Assembly: GCF_013294025.1 (NCBI RefSeq)
Contig: NZ_JABSNL010000012.1
Location: forward strand, 62,001 to 126,000
Origin: Flavobacterium aeripolare
GTDB taxonomy: Bacteria; Bacteroidota; Bacteroidia; Flavobacteriales; Flavobacteriaceae
Reading direction: 5' to 3'
DNA length: 64,000 nt
Below are positions 37,054-46,400 of the stretch, in pieces. The stretch's first letter is position 1. Every line of letters begins with the position of its first letter. A program made the position numbers and the translations under genes. Below the pieces are notes generated by a model, which worked only from the letters and a program-made list of their open reading frames with translations, ran no database searches and was not told the DNA's origin.

Positions 37054-37725
37054 CTAAGCGCTACCTTTTGTAAACCAATAATACATAAAAAAATAGGGGG
37101 CTATTTCCAAAGTGCAAAGATATAAAATAAAATAAAACAACTTACCTAATATTATTTTTTGATACTTTTTTATTGATATCAAATAAGTTAAGGTGTTTAA
37201 TATCAATATTATAGCGATAATAATTAACGGAATATTAGTTGAAAATGTGTTGTAATAGAATAGAATAATGTTGATTGGTAGTATTAAAAGCCCTATATAG
37301 GTGCGATAAGTGACTTTTTGTAGGTTAAATTGCTCTGCAAACTCCTCTATATTAAATGAGGTAGCAATGATTTTTTCTATCAGGTATTTTGCAAAGATAA
37401 AAAAGGTAAGCAAGGTCGTAATTTGAATAAAAAGCAACCAGTCTGTCTTAGATGCATACCCAAATAGGTTTAGGGTGAGCTGGATAAAGAATGCAAATGA
37501 AATTAACTGCGCGATAAATAAAGCGACTGTAAAAGTGCTTTTTATATTGCTGCTGTCACGATATACCTTCGAGTATTTATCTGAAAATAGTAGATTCATA
37601 AAATCACCAAAACGGTTTTCATATACCGATTTTGTGAAAGCAATTAATGCAAATGTAAAAACAAACAAAAAGGTTGCCCAATCTTTGTTTTCTAATATCC
37701 TTGGTTCGAGTAAGTGTTCCGTCAT
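37054..37725 (-). CDS. DUF4271 membrane protein
   Basis: 223 residues with about six transmembrane helices (FLFVFTFALIAFTKSVY; TVALFIAQLISFAFFIQL; LLFIQITTLLTFFIFAKYLI and others), ending YFFMYYWFTKG. The N-terminal tail (EPRILENKDWATFLF) matches the Bacteroidota DUF4271 family, which is usually encoded directly before hemD as here. The function is unknown. Confidence 0.85.
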   Translation of the reverse strand: MTEHLLEPRILENKDWATFLFVFTFALIAFTKSVYENRFGDFMNLLFSDKYSKVYRDSSNIKSTFTVALFIAQLISFAFFIQLTLNLFGYASKTDWLLFIQITTLLTFFIFAKYLIEKIIATSFNIEEFAEQFNLQKVTYRTYIGLLILPINIILFYYNTFSTNIPLIIIAIILILNTLTYLISIKKYQKIILGKLFYFILYLCTLEIAPYFFMYYWFTKGSA

Positions 37726-37802
37726 AGCTGCGCAAAATTACTAATTTTTTAGATGAATCTTTTTATTATAAATTTATTATGAGTCAAATGGCATAAAAAT
37801 GT

Positions 37803-37810
37803 TACTTTTG
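37803..37810 (+). promoter_or_regulatory. -7 element upstream of the GT2-pyrC operon
   Basis: TACTTTTG matches TAnnTTTG and lies 20 bp before the glycosyltransferase ATG. No exact TTG is seen 17-23 bp upstream. Confidence 0.45.
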
Positions 37811-37830
37811 CGCTGAAATTACAAGATATT

Positions 37831-38556
37831 ATGAACGATTGTATTGTTATAATTCCTACCTATAACGAGATTGAAAACATAGAAAGTATTGTGAGAGCAG
37901 TTCTTTCACAGCACAAGCCATTTCACGTTCTTATTATTGACGATAATTCTCCAGATCACACTGCAGATAGAGTACGTTTATTACAAGAGGAGTTTGAGGG
38001 ACGGTTATTTCTAGAGGTTAGAAAAAAGAAATCCGGTTTGGGAACTGCTTATGTGCATGGTTTTAAATGGGCATTGCGCCATAACTATGATTTTATTTTC
38101 GAAATGGATGCTGATTTTTCACACAATCCTGACGATTTAGAAAAATTGTACAACGCCTGTCATTTTGGTAATGCTGATCTAGCAATAGGTTCGAGATATG
38201 TTACCGGAGTCAATGTGGTAAACTGGCCGCTTAGTAGAGTATTGATGTCTTATTTTGCTTCTGTATATGTTCGCATAATTACAGGAATGCAAATACACGA
38301 TGCTACTGCAGGATTTGTATGCTATAAAAGAGAAGTTTTAGAAAAAATAGGTTTAGATCGAATTAAATTTGTGGGCTATGCTTTTCAAATCGAAATGAAG
38401 TATCGTACCTTTAGCAAAGACTTTAAAATCTCTGAAGTTCCTATTATTTTTACAGATAGAACAAGGGGGGTTTCTAAGATGAGTAATTCCATTATTGTGG
38501 AAGCGGTCTTGGGAGTGATATCATTACGAATAAAAAAATTATTTAATACTTTATAA
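37831..38556 (+). CDS. Polyprenol-phosphate mannosyltransferase-like GT2 enzyme
   Basis: 241 residues. GT-A fold of family 2: IIPTYNEIENIESIV, IIDDNSPDHTAD, then GTAYVHGFKWAL and the DxD-type EMDADFSHNP. It matches the dolichol-phosphate-mannose synthase group (GARYVTG-type motif GSRYVTGVNVVNWP). It lacks the C-terminal TMs of some family members, so it is a peripheral enzyme. Expected product: a polyprenol-phosphate sugar for surface glycan or lipoprotein glycosylation. It is co-transcribed with pyrC (11-bp gap). Confidence 0.88.
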   Translation: MNDCIVIIPTYNEIENIESIVRAVLSQHKPFHVLIIDDNSPDHTADRVRLLQEEFEGRLFLEVRKKKSGLGTAYVHGFKWALRHNYDFIFEMDADFSHNPDDLEKLYNACHFGNADLAIGSRYVTGVNVVNWPLSRVLMSYFASVYVRIITGMQIHDATAGFVCYKREVLEKIGLDRIKFVGYAFQIEMKYRTFSKDFKISEVPIIFTDRTRGVSKMSNSIIVEAVLGVISLRIKKLFNTL

Positions 38557-38567
38557 GATAGATTACA

Positions 38568-39908
38568 ATGAATAGTGTTTTAATTAAAAATGCCAGAATA
38601 GTTAATGAAGGAGTGATTTTTGAAGGCGATGTGTTAATTGAAGACGACTTAATTGTTGAAGTGTCAGAAAGTATTAGCGCTAAATCTTCTAATTGTATGA
38701 TTATTGATGCTGAGGGGAATTACTTAATTCCGGGTGCCATTGATGACCAAGTACATTTTAGAGAACCAGGGCTAACGCACAAAGGAGACATTGAATCAGA
38801 ATCAAGAGCCGCAGTAGCTGGAGGTATCACAACTTTTATTGAGCAGCCTAATACTGTTCCTAATGCAGTTACACAGGAAATTCTTGAAGAAAAATATCAA
38901 TTAGCAGCAAACCGATCTTATGCGAATTACTCGTTTATGATGGGGGCGACTAATGATAACCTAGAAGAAGTATTAAAAACCGATCCTAAAACTGTAGCTG
39001 GTATCAAGATTTTCTTGGGATCTTCTACAGGAAATATGTTGGTTGATAACGAAGCAACGCTAGAGAAAATCTTCTCAAGTACTGATATGCTAATCGCAGT
39101 TCACTGTGAAGATGAGGCTACAATAAGAGAAAATACTGCTAAATATATTGCTGAATATGGTGACGATGTTCCTGTTACAGCACACCATTTAATTAGATCA
39201 GAGGAAGCCTGCTATATCTCGTCATCTAAGGCAGTAGCGCTGGCTAAAAAAACGGGTGCGCGTTTGCATATCTTTCATCTTTCGACAGCGAAAGAGATGG
39301 ATTTATTTACAAACAAAATACCATTAGAACAAAAGAAAATTACTGCTGAAGTATGTATTCATCACTTGTGGTTTACAAATGACGATTACGCAACTAAGGG
39401 AAATCTAATAAAATGGAATCCTGCAGTTAAAACAGCTAATGATAGAAAAGTACTGTGGGAAGCATTACTTGATGATAGAATCGATGTTATTGCAACTGAT
39501 CACGCTCCTCATACTCTTGAAGAGAAAAAGCAGCCGTATTTAAAAGCGCCTTCTGGAGGACCACTGGTTCAGCATGCTGTTGTAGCAATGTTTGAATCAC
39601 ATTTACAAGGAAAAATTAGCGTGGAGAAAATTGTGGAGAAAATGTGCCATAATCCGGCTAAAATTTTCAAAATCGAAAAACGCGGATTTATTAAAGAGGG
39701 TTATTTTGCTGATTTAGTAATCGTGAATTCTGGCTTGCCATGGAGTGTAAAGAAAGAGAATATTTTTGCAAAATGTGGATGGTCTCCATTTGAAGGTTTT
39801 ACTTTCAAGTCAAGAATTACGCATACCTTTGTAAATGGAAAATTAGTTTATAATTTGTTCAAAGTGAAAGACATCCGTGCAGGAAAAAGACTTTCATTTG
39901 ATCGATAG
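38568..39908 (+). CDS. pyrC: Dihydroorotase
   Basis: 446 residues of the amidohydrolase family. IPGAIDDQVHFREPG carries the metal motif, with Gln where most dihydroorotases have the first His of HxH. The carbamylated-Lys segment is GIKIFLGSSTGN, and other ligands are AVHCED, HIFHLSTAKE and ATDHAPHTLEEK. It closes carbamoyl-aspartate to dihydroorotate in pyrimidine synthesis. The Gln seems usual for Bacteroidota members, from memory. The DUF4296 lipoprotein starts 9 bp after its stop. Confidence 0.9.
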   Translation: MNSVLIKNARIVNEGVIFEGDVLIEDDLIVEVSESISAKSSNCMIIDAEGNYLIPGAIDDQVHFREPGLTHKGDIESESRAAVAGGITTFIEQPNTVPNAVTQEILEEKYQLAANRSYANYSFMMGATNDNLEEVLKTDPKTVAGIKIFLGSSTGNMLVDNEATLEKIFSSTDMLIAVHCEDEATIRENTAKYIAEYGDDVPVTAHHLIRSEEACYISSSKAVALAKKTGARLHIFHLSTAKEMDLFTNKIPLEQKKITAEVCIHHLWFTNDDYATKGNLIKWNPAVKTANDRKVLWEALLDDRIDVIATDHAPHTLEEKKQPYLKAPSGGPLVQHAVVAMFESHLQGKISVEKIVEKMCHNPAKIFKIEKRGFIKEGYFADLVIVNSGLPWSVKKENIFAKCGWSPFEGFTFKSRITHTFVNGKLVYNLFKVKDIRAGKRLSFDR

Positions 39909-39917
39909 ATAATAAAT

Positions 39918-40430
39918 ATGAAGAGAGCTATTGTTTTATTTATAGTATTAATTGCAACTTTAAGCTGCAAGAACGAAGTGGTTGAAAAACCAAAGGGGCT
40001 TGTCGCAAAAGAGAAGATGATTGATATTATGTATGATTTATCACTTCTAGATGGTATGAAATACCAAACAGATATTTATAAAGATAGCTTAGAAATTAAT
40101 CCTTCAAAATTTATACTTAAAAAATATAAGGTAGATAGTTTGCAATTTGCTAAAAGCAATGTGTATTATGCTTCAAATTATGTGGAGTACAAGGAGATGT
40201 TTGATATAGTTATCAAGCGTTTAGATACTAAGAAAGCAGCGATCGATACCATCCTAAAAAAAGAGAATAAAAGCAAACTTGCAAAAGACTCTTTGTTACT
40301 TAAAAAAAAGAAACCCCTCGCATTAGATACACTAAGTGAGGGGAATTTAAAAGGTAGAAAATCTAAGCTAAAGCCAGCAAATAACTTGACTAAGGTTAAA
40401 AACTTACCTCAGCCTCCGCAACAGCAATAG
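39918..40430 (+). CDS. DUF4296 lipoprotein
   Basis: 170 residues. A lipoprotein signal (KRAIVLFIVLIATLSCKNE, Cys at 17) is followed by a helical domain with KEKMIDIMYDLSLLDGMK and NPSKFILKKYKVDSLQFAKSN-like repeats, the pattern of DUF4296. The tail after ~110 is Lys-rich and low complexity. It contains a GC-rich hairpin in the coding sequence (CCCCTC 40314-40319 / GAGGGG 40338-40343). The function is unknown; it is often in one operon with pyrC. Confidence 0.82.
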   Translation: MKRAIVLFIVLIATLSCKNEVVEKPKGLVAKEKMIDIMYDLSLLDGMKYQTDIYKDSLEINPSKFILKKYKVDSLQFAKSNVYYASNYVEYKEMFDIVIKRLDTKKAAIDTILKKENKSKLAKDSLLLKKKKPLALDTLSEGNLKGRKSKLKPANNLTKVKNLPQPPQQQ

Positions 40431-40433
40431 CTA

Positions 40434-41435
40434 TTATATAAATTTATTAGATTTAATGTAGTCCTCGATACCTTGTAATGGTTTATCGAGTGCCTTTTTT
40501 ATTTTCTCATTCGAAAAAACAACTTGTGAGTAAGAACCTCTTGCAGTTGCTTTAGTGAAGCTGCGTTTTTTTCTAAGTATAAAGGAAGCGACTAAATCTA
40601 ACCTCCACACGATTTCGGTTACAATTGGTGATACTGCTATTGATGGTCGTTTGACTTTTAAGTTATCTGCAATAGCGCTTAAAACGTTTTTAAAAGAATT
40701 GTTCTCAGCAATCAATATGTATTTCTCGTTTTTAAAGTCACTGTTCATTAGGTAAACACAGCTGTAAGCCACATCTGTAACGGCAATAAAACCTGTTATT
40801 CCTGTGGAGTAAAATGACAATCCTTTTTTTACTCTTTGAAATAATAATCCACTTCCTTGATCAATAAAACCGGGTCCTATAATAACGCCAGGATTTACAA
40901 TAATTACGTCAAGACCTTCTTGTTGTCCTCTCCATATTTCCATTTCGGCACCGTACTTTGATATCGCGTAATCATTGTGAGAACGATCTGGGTTCCATTG
41001 TGATTCTTCGGTGACTTCAGTTTCAGTAGGTGCTAAATCTCCTAAAGCTGCGGTAGAACTAATGTGACAAATTTTAGTGACCTTATTAGCAATGCTTAGG
41101 TTGACGATGTTAGCAGTTCCTTCAATGTTGATTTTTCGCATCTTACCCTCATCTTTTTGATCAAAAGAAATGATGGCTGCGCAGTGATAAACGCAATCAA
41201 TTCCTTCAAATGCTTTTTCTAATAAAGGAACATCAGTCACATCAGCTTTAAACCATTCGATAACTTCAAATAAGTTGCTTTTATTATAATGAGCAAATAA
41301 ATTTTTTGTTTTTTGAATGCTGTCGTGATCTCTGTAAATGGCGCGTATTTGACCATTTCTAAGATTTTTAGATTCGATTAAATGTAGTAGTATGTGCGAC
41401 CCAACAAGGCCTGTTCCTCCTGTAATTAATATCAT
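40434..41435 (-). CDS. NAD(P)-dependent epimerase/dehydratase family protein
   Basis: 333 residues, extended short-chain dehydrogenase/reductase. The Rossmann motif is GGTGLVGSHILLHL at residue 6, VYHCAAIISF is near 87, and the catalytic YxxxK is YAISK near 158 (SHNDYAISKYGAE). The substrate is not evident; relatives include dihydroflavonol-reductase-like proteins. It converges with the DUF4296 gene with only 3 bp between stop codons and no terminator. Confidence 0.88.
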   Translation of the reverse strand: MILITGGTGLVGSHILLHLIESKNLRNGQIRAIYRDHDSIQKTKNLFAHYNKSNLFEVIEWFKADVTDVPLLEKAFEGIDCVYHCAAIISFDQKDEGKMRKINIEGTANIVNLSIANKVTKICHISSTAALGDLAPTETEVTEESQWNPDRSHNDYAISKYGAEMEIWRGQQEGLDVIIVNPGVIIGPGFIDQGSGLLFQRVKKGLSFYSTGITGFIAVTDVAYSCVYLMNSDFKNEKYILIAENNSFKNVLSAIADNLKVKRPSIAVSPIVTEIVWRLDLVASFILRKKRSFTKATARGSYSQVVFSNEKIKKALDKPLQGIEDYIKSNKFI

Positions 41436-41518
41436 TTTACAAAGGTAAAAAAAAAAGAGAGCTTGGTTTTTTTAGTAAGAATAATTTAAGGTTTTTAATA
41501 AAATGTTGGCTTTTACTT

Positions 41519-43217
41519 TTAGAATGAATAATTAAGACCAACTAAAACATATCCAGGCATAACTTGCGTGATTGTTTCGGTGAAAAACGCCGTGTCTAGA
41601 TTGGTCTTTATTATTTTGCTATTGTTCAAGTTGAGAAGGTTGAAACCATTGCATTTAATTTTAACTTTTTTACTCAAGTTGTATTCTAAATTGGTGTTTA
41701 AAAAATGTACAGTGTTAGTAGCGTAGTTAGAGTTTTGATAATTTCTATTTATACCAATGTCCCACTTAAATTTATTTTCTATTTGTCCTCTTATAAGCAA
41801 TGATAATTCAAATGTTGAAGTAACATTAGCAAATGAATTTATAGATTGCTCAAATGAGGTGTTCCTGTAATTGAACCCCAAATCAAATTGCATTAGGGAC
41901 TTTTTAAAATTAGATTGTAATGTGGTTGTTGTCGATAGTAATTCTGTTTTTAAAGTATTCTCAACAGCGTTTATTTGTGAATCACCTGAGCTGTATCGAT
42001 ATACTTGTCAATCGTATTAAATTTATTCACTAAACTAAAAGTGTATTTTATTTTTGAACCTAAGCTTGTAAGCACTTGAAATTGTTGCGCAAAATCAAAA
42101 TTGTTATTTGCTGCTCGCGAATTAATGGTGTTTAGAGCTTGAATGTCATTTTTTTCTTTATTCGAATCAGCTGTTAATGCCATTATGTATGAGATAAATG
42201 TTCTTTTACTTTTTTTATATTCTAATTTGAAATTAGTATTACTTATTAAATAATCAGCATCCTTGTTATCAGTATAACTGAAGCTGTTATCTACATCATT
42301 TAAATTCGTTTGGTTTTTATTTTGTACCTCTATACTATTGGCGTTATTCAAAATAGTGCTCCCTGTAATTTTAAGTTTTGGATTAACTAAGTAGGTGTAA
42401 TTTGCAGCCATAAAACTATTCTTTCGAGCTGTAAAATAGGAGTTAGGATTTAAAAAAGTAGGGATTTCAAAGTTGCTAAAAGCACTTTCAGATGATTTAA
42501 TAGTGCCAATACTTTGCATATCAATATAATACTCAATAGTTATGGGGTTTTTAGCTACTGTATTGTAATCAAGTATTACTGCAATATTTCCTTTTTTCGA
42601 AAATTTAAATAAATTGTTATGGAGCAAGAGTGCGTTTTTAAAACCTGCTTTTGACTCTATATCTCCCATCCACTTATTTTTGTACCCTTCCTTCGTTTTT
42701 AAATTGAGGGCGGTACCATTTGAACCACCACTATACGCTCACGAAAAACCGGAGTAATTAGTCAATAAGTCAATGCCTTCAATCATATCTGCATCAATAT
42801 TTTGTGTGGCCATTTGATGTTTATTGTTGAAAAACTCATTCCCATCTATTAAGATGTTGTCTATTTTTTTTTTCATTTTAATGAGACTTTTCCTGCTTGG
42901 TCTACATCAAATCCAGGTAATTTTTTAATAATATCTTCTACTTTTTTCTCCGTTCCGTCTACGATAGTTTTTAAATTATAGGAGATTGTGTCCGTTTTGA
43001 TTTTCATTATTTTGGGACGGCTTTTTATGATCACATCGTCGAGTTTGTTTACTCTATCGTTTAGAGTAATAGTCAAAGTCTCCGTTTTGCTGCTCATTAT
43101 AGCAGTGGTACGCTGATCAAAACCCAATTTATTTATTGTCAAAGTATAATCACCAGTAGGGAGGGTTAGGTTTACTACCCCATCGGCATTAGTAGTGCCG
43201 TAATTAATTTGCTTTTA
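41519..43217 (-). pseudogene. Decayed outer-membrane beta-barrel (TonB-receptor-like) gene
   Basis: Reading leftward, an N-terminal carboxypeptidase-like segment (TNADGVVNLTLPTGDYTL) leads into a plug-like region (GFDVDQAGKVSLK, DNILIDGNEFFNNKHQ, DADMIEGIDLL) and then barrel strands ending VLVGLNYSF. The frame is broken four times. There are two in-frame TGA codons, after VSLK at 42873-42875 and after NYSGFS near 42740. One frameshift near 43215 separates the start, and another near 41975 precedes SQINAVENT. Each piece continues the same protein, so this is decay of one gene of about 560 remaining residues. Its family has barrels of ~800, so internal deletions are likely. Confidence 0.85.
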
Positions 43218-43331
43218 TTTTTGTTTACTGATTCCTTTAATTGCATATTACTTTTTTGACTTTGTTGTACATAAATCACTGTTTTTTTTAGATTAAGCAG
43301 TCAAACAAATTAGTGAATCCACATTATATTT

Positions 43332-43339
43332 TATATTTG
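43332..43339 (+). promoter_or_regulatory. -7 element upstream of tyrS
   Basis: TATATTTG matches TAnnTTTG and ends 21 bp before the tyrS ATG. It argues against the longer open frame that starts at 43313. Confidence 0.5.
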
Positions 43340-43360
43340 CATAAAATTATACACACGAGA

Positions 43361-44653
43361 ATGAAAAATTTTATTGAAGAAGTAACTTGGAGAGGAATGC
43401 TCCACGATGTTATGCCCGGCACAGAAGAACATTTGATGGAACAAATGCGTGTGGCATATGTGGGTATCGACCCAACTGCAGATTCATTGCATATAGGGCA
43501 CTTGGTAGGTGTGATGATGTTAAAACATTTTCAGATTTCTGGGCACAAGCCACTCGCTTTAGTAGGTGGTGCTACAGGAATGATTGGAGATCCATCAGGA
43601 AAATCTAACGAAAGAAATTTACTTGACGAACCTACATTAAGACACAATCAAGAAGCGATCAAGGCGCAATTGAGTCGGTTTTTAGATTTCACTTCAGATG
43701 CTCCCAATGCGGCTGAATTAGTGAACAACTACGACTGGATGAAAGAGATTTCGTTTTTAGATTTTATTCGTGATATCGGTAAGCACATTACTGTGAATTA
43801 TATGATGTCTAAAGAATCAGTAAAAAAACGTTTGTCTTCTGACGCTGCTGAAGGAATGTCTTTTACTGAGTTTACCTATCAATTAGTGCAAGGGTATGAT
43901 TTCATGCACTTGTTTAAAGAGAAGAGCTGTACCTTACAAATGGGAGGTTCTGACCAATGGGGTAATATTACAACGGGAACAGAATTAGTAAGAAGAAAAG
44001 AAGGTGGAAAAGCTTATGCTTTAACTTGTCCTCTAATCACAAAAGCAGACGGAACAAAATTTGGTAAATCAGAAGGTGGAAATATCTGGCTGGATGCTAA
44101 ACGTACTTCGCCATATAAATTTTACCAGTACTGGTTGAATACTTCTGATGCTGATGCTGAAAAATACATCAAGATCTTTACTTTTTTAAGTAAAGAAACT
44201 ATAGCTGCTTTAATAATAGAACATCAAGAAGCACCACATTTACGTATCTTACAAAGACGCTTAGCAGAAGAGGTTACTACCATGGCGCACTCTGAACTGG
44301 ATTTAGAAAATGCAATTAAAGCATCAAATATCCTTTTTGGTAATGCTACAGCTGATGATTTGAAACAATTAGATGAAGCGACTTTCTTAGATGTTTTTGA
44401 CGGAGTTCCTCAGGCTGAAATTGCTAGAAACGAAGTAGAAGCGGGAATCGAAATTATCACTGTTCTAAACGATAAAACAGGATTTTTTAAATCGAATGGA
44501 GAAGCAAGAAGAGCATTGACTGCAAATTCAATATCGGTGAATAGAGACAAAATTAAAGAAGATTTTGTTTTATCAACAAATGATTTGATCAATAATCAGT
44601 TTGTATTATTACAAAGCGGAAAGAAAAATTACTTTGTGGTAAGAGTAGTTTAA
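43361..44653 (+). CDS. tyrS: Tyrosyl-tRNA synthetase
   Basis: 430 residues from ATG 43361. Class I motifs: [14 protein letters not shown] (HIGH) and KFGKSEGG (KMSKS equivalent). [14 protein letters not shown] is the tyrosine/ATP binding core, and a C-terminal S4-like RNA-binding domain follows ([15 protein letters not shown]). The start was chosen because the -7 element lies between 43313 and 43361 and because [14 protein letters not shown] is the usual N-terminus. It charges tRNA-Tyr and is followed by a strong terminator. Confidence 0.96.
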   Translation: MKNFIEEVTWRGMLHDVMPGTEEHLMEQMRVAYVGIDPTADSLHIGHLVGVMMLKHFQISGHKPLALVGGATGMIGDPSGKSNERNLLDEPTLRHNQEAIKAQLSRFLDFTSDAPNAAELVNNYDWMKEISFLDFIRDIGKHITVNYMMSKESVKKRLSSDAAEGMSFTEFTYQLVQGYDFMHLFKEKSCTLQMGGSDQWGNITTGTELVRRKEGGKAYALTCPLITKADGTKFGKSEGGNIWLDAKRTSPYKFYQYWLNTSDADAEKYIKIFTFLSKETIAALIIEHQEAPHLRILQRRLAEEVTTMAHSELDLENAIKASNILFGNATADDLKQLDEATFLDVFDGVPQAEIARNEVEAGIEIITVLNDKTGFFKSNGEARRALTANSISVNRDKIKEDFVLSTNDLINNQFVLLQSGKKNYFVVRVV

Positions 44654-44673
44654 TCACATTACATATTAAGTTA

Positions 44674-44713
44674 TAAAAAACCGCCTCATTTAAGCAAATG
44701 AGGCGGTTTTTTA
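44674..44713 (+). terminator. Terminator of tyrS
   Basis: AAAAAACCGCCTCATTT (44674-44690) pairs perfectly with AAATGAGGCGGTTTTTT (44695-44711) around a 4-base loop. Confidence 0.9.
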
Positions 44714-44743
44714 TTTGTTGTTATAAGCACAAGACGTTCTTAA

Positions 44744-44820
44744 TTAGTCCCGATAGTAATGGAAATCCTCAAGTGCTGGTGTTCAGCTCTTGAGATTGTA
44801 GTGTATAGCGGGGGTGAAGT
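44744..44820 (-). repeat. Structured intergenic repeat, family C, copy 3 (inverted)
   Basis: On the minus strand it reads CTTCACCCCCGCTATACACT, a hairpin CTCAAG ... CTTGAG with an inner AGCTG/CAGC(A) pair, then GGATTTCCATTACTATCGGG. The flanks correspond to copies 1 and 2, but the hairpin sequence is unrelated. It lies between tyrS and the LuxE-like gene. Confidence 0.6.
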
Positions 44821-44857
44821 TCTTGTGAAAAGCAATGTTCTACTACTAAAAAAGTAA

Positions 44858-45838
44858 TTACAAAACCATCAAATTACAACCGCGAATATCGGAGTTATCA
44901 AAACGTCCCAAAACCTCAAAAGAATTGTTGGCATATTTCTTTCCTAAATCTTGTGTGGCAATAAAGGAGCAAGAATTGATGTTGGCCAAATCAATGACGT
45001 TAATTCCGCCGGTTTTTCCGGTACCTACATAGCTTAAGGCGTCTTCGGTATCTCTCAATAGGATTTGGATCCAAGAGGGGCATTCGAATATTCCATCTCC
45101 TAGTGAATAAGCTTGAGAAAGTAGTTCGGTCATACCGTATTCTGAATGAATCGCTGTCACACCAAAACCTGCGCATAATTGTTCGTGCAATTCCTCACGA
45201 ATCATCTCCTTACGCTTGCCTTTCATTCCGCCGGTTTCCATGATAATAGTATTTTTTAATTGAAATTTTTGTTTCTCAATTAAATCGAGGAGGGCATAGG
45301 TGACCCCTATCAAAATTACATTTTGTCCAGCATCATCTAGAGCGATTAGGTTTTTTATGAGTTCGTCATGATTGTGTAAGTAAAACCCACTTTCAGTGCG
45401 ATTAGACAGTTTAATTAAATCTTCGACCATATAAATCAAAGATGAACCGCCACGCTCTAAATAGGAAGGTAATAAGGCTAGAACCACATAATCTTCGATA
45501 TTTCCATAAAAATCAGCAAATCCCTTGCGGTAGCTTTCTTCATAGATTGCAACATCAGTAACTAGATGTTTACTAGTGATCATTCCAGTAGTTCCACTAC
45601 TAGAAAAAGTGGCTTGAACGGGATCATTATTAGAAACCACTTCATGGCTTTTAAAAAATTGAATGGGTAAAAACGGGATCTGTTGTATACTTTTTACACG
45701 GCCCACATCAGTATTTAATAATTTGCAAAAGTCGTTATAGACTTTATTGTTCTCATATTGATATCTGAAAACTTTTAAAGCTATTTTTTCAAATTGTTTT
45801 TGTCCTGTAATGGTGAAAATATCTGTGGGAGTAATCAA
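44858..45838 (-). CDS. LuxE/PaaK-family acyl-protein synthetase-like enzyme
   Basis: 326 residues of the adenylate-forming superfamily in the short LuxE form. The phosphate-binding motif is TFSSSGTTGMITSKH near residues 85-100, then ETGGMKGKRKEM, and HSEYGMTELLSQAYS as the A5-like motif. It lacks the large C-terminal lid of acyl-CoA ligases. LuxE activates fatty acids for the bioluminescence reductase, but no LuxCD genes are present. In Bacteroidota such stand-alone enzymes presumably activate an unknown carboxylic acid. It is monocistronic. Confidence 0.8.
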   Translation of the reverse strand: MITPTDIFTITGQKQFEKIALKVFRYQYENNKVYNDFCKLLNTDVGRVKSIQQIPFLPIQFFKSHEVVSNNDPVQATFSSSGTTGMITSKHLVTDVAIYEESYRKGFADFYGNIEDYVVLALLPSYLERGGSSLIYMVEDLIKLSNRTESGFYLHNHDELIKNLIALDDAGQNVILIGVTYALLDLIEKQKFQLKNTIIMETGGMKGKRKEMIREELHEQLCAGFGVTAIHSEYGMTELLSQAYSLGDGIFECPSWIQILLRDTEDALSYVGTGKTGGINVIDLANINSCSFIATQDLGKKYANNSFEVLGRFDNSDIRGCNLMVL

Positions 45839-45906
45839 AACTTTTTTTTACAAAGGTATTAATTTTTGGAACTTGTTGTAGCTTAATTTTGGTGAGCAGT
45901 ATTAAG

Positions 45907-45936
45907 AAAAAAGCCCCTAAATAATAGGGGCTTTGA
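45907..45936 (-). terminator. Terminator of the T9SS mini-protein gene
   Basis: AAAGCCCCT (45910-45918) pairs with AGGGGCTTT (45926-45934); on the minus strand Ts follow. Confidence 0.8.
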
Positions 45937-45958
45937 TGAGATATAGTTTAGAATGCGT

Positions 45959-46303
45959 TTACCTTATAATTAACTTTCTAGTGGCTGTTGCATTCATTTC
46001 ATTTATTTTTATAATATAGATTCCTGGACTAAGGGAACTAACATTGAGTTCTCTACCATTTATAGCGGCTTGCATAACCATCTTACCTAATAGATCAAAG
46101 ATGATGACCTCTTTGTTACCATCGTTCTTTGTAGCGATGTACACTTTCCCGTTTGTCACAGGATTAGGATACACGTTTAAACCGTCTATAATAGCGGTTT
46201 GCTGCGTTTTAGGTTGGATTTTGCTATCTTGAGCATTGCTGCTTAGCGTCCAGAAAAAAACCAATAAAAAGAATTTATAAAAGTATTTTTGTGCCATCAG
46301 CAT
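45959..46303 (-). CDS. Mini-protein consisting of signal peptide and T9SS type A sorting domain
   Basis: 114 residues from ATG 46303 (or 112 from 46297). The signal peptide (KYFYKFFLLVFFWTLSSNAQ) is followed by only ~15 residues before the C-terminal sorting domain. That domain has its hallmarks: NVYPNPVTNGKVYI, VIIFDLLGKMV, LNVSSLSPGIYIIKI and the basic tail ATRKLIIR. Type A domains direct cargo through the type IX system and are cut off by PorU, so almost no cargo would remain. It lies downstream of the Pho-linked lipoprotein gene but behind a terminator. Frame upstream of 46303 is in the terminator region and is not coding. Confidence 0.82.
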   Translation of the reverse strand: MLMAQKYFYKFFLLVFFWTLSSNAQDSKIQPKTQQTAIIDGLNVYPNPVTNGKVYIATKNDGNKEVIIFDLLGKMVMQAAINGRELNVSSLSPGIYIIKINEMNATATRKLIIR

Positions 46304-46344
46304 ATTTTTTGTTAAGTAAATATACGAAAAACAAATATTATACC

Positions 46345-46384
46345 AAAAAAAAATGTCTTCCAATTAAGAAAGACATTTTTTATA
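46345..46384 (-). terminator. Terminator of the lipoprotein gene
   Basis: AAAAATGTCTT (46349-46359) pairs with AAGACATTTTT (46370-46380); nine As before it give a T run on the minus strand. It separates the lipoprotein from the T9SS mini-gene. Confidence 0.8.
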
Positions 46385-46400
46385 TAAAAAGTTTTATTGA

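Noticed and set aside
42740..42875. TGA read-through or an alternative genetic code in the receptor-like gene.
   Set aside because: Genes all around are read with standard stops, and the same locus also has two frameshifts, so decay is simpler.
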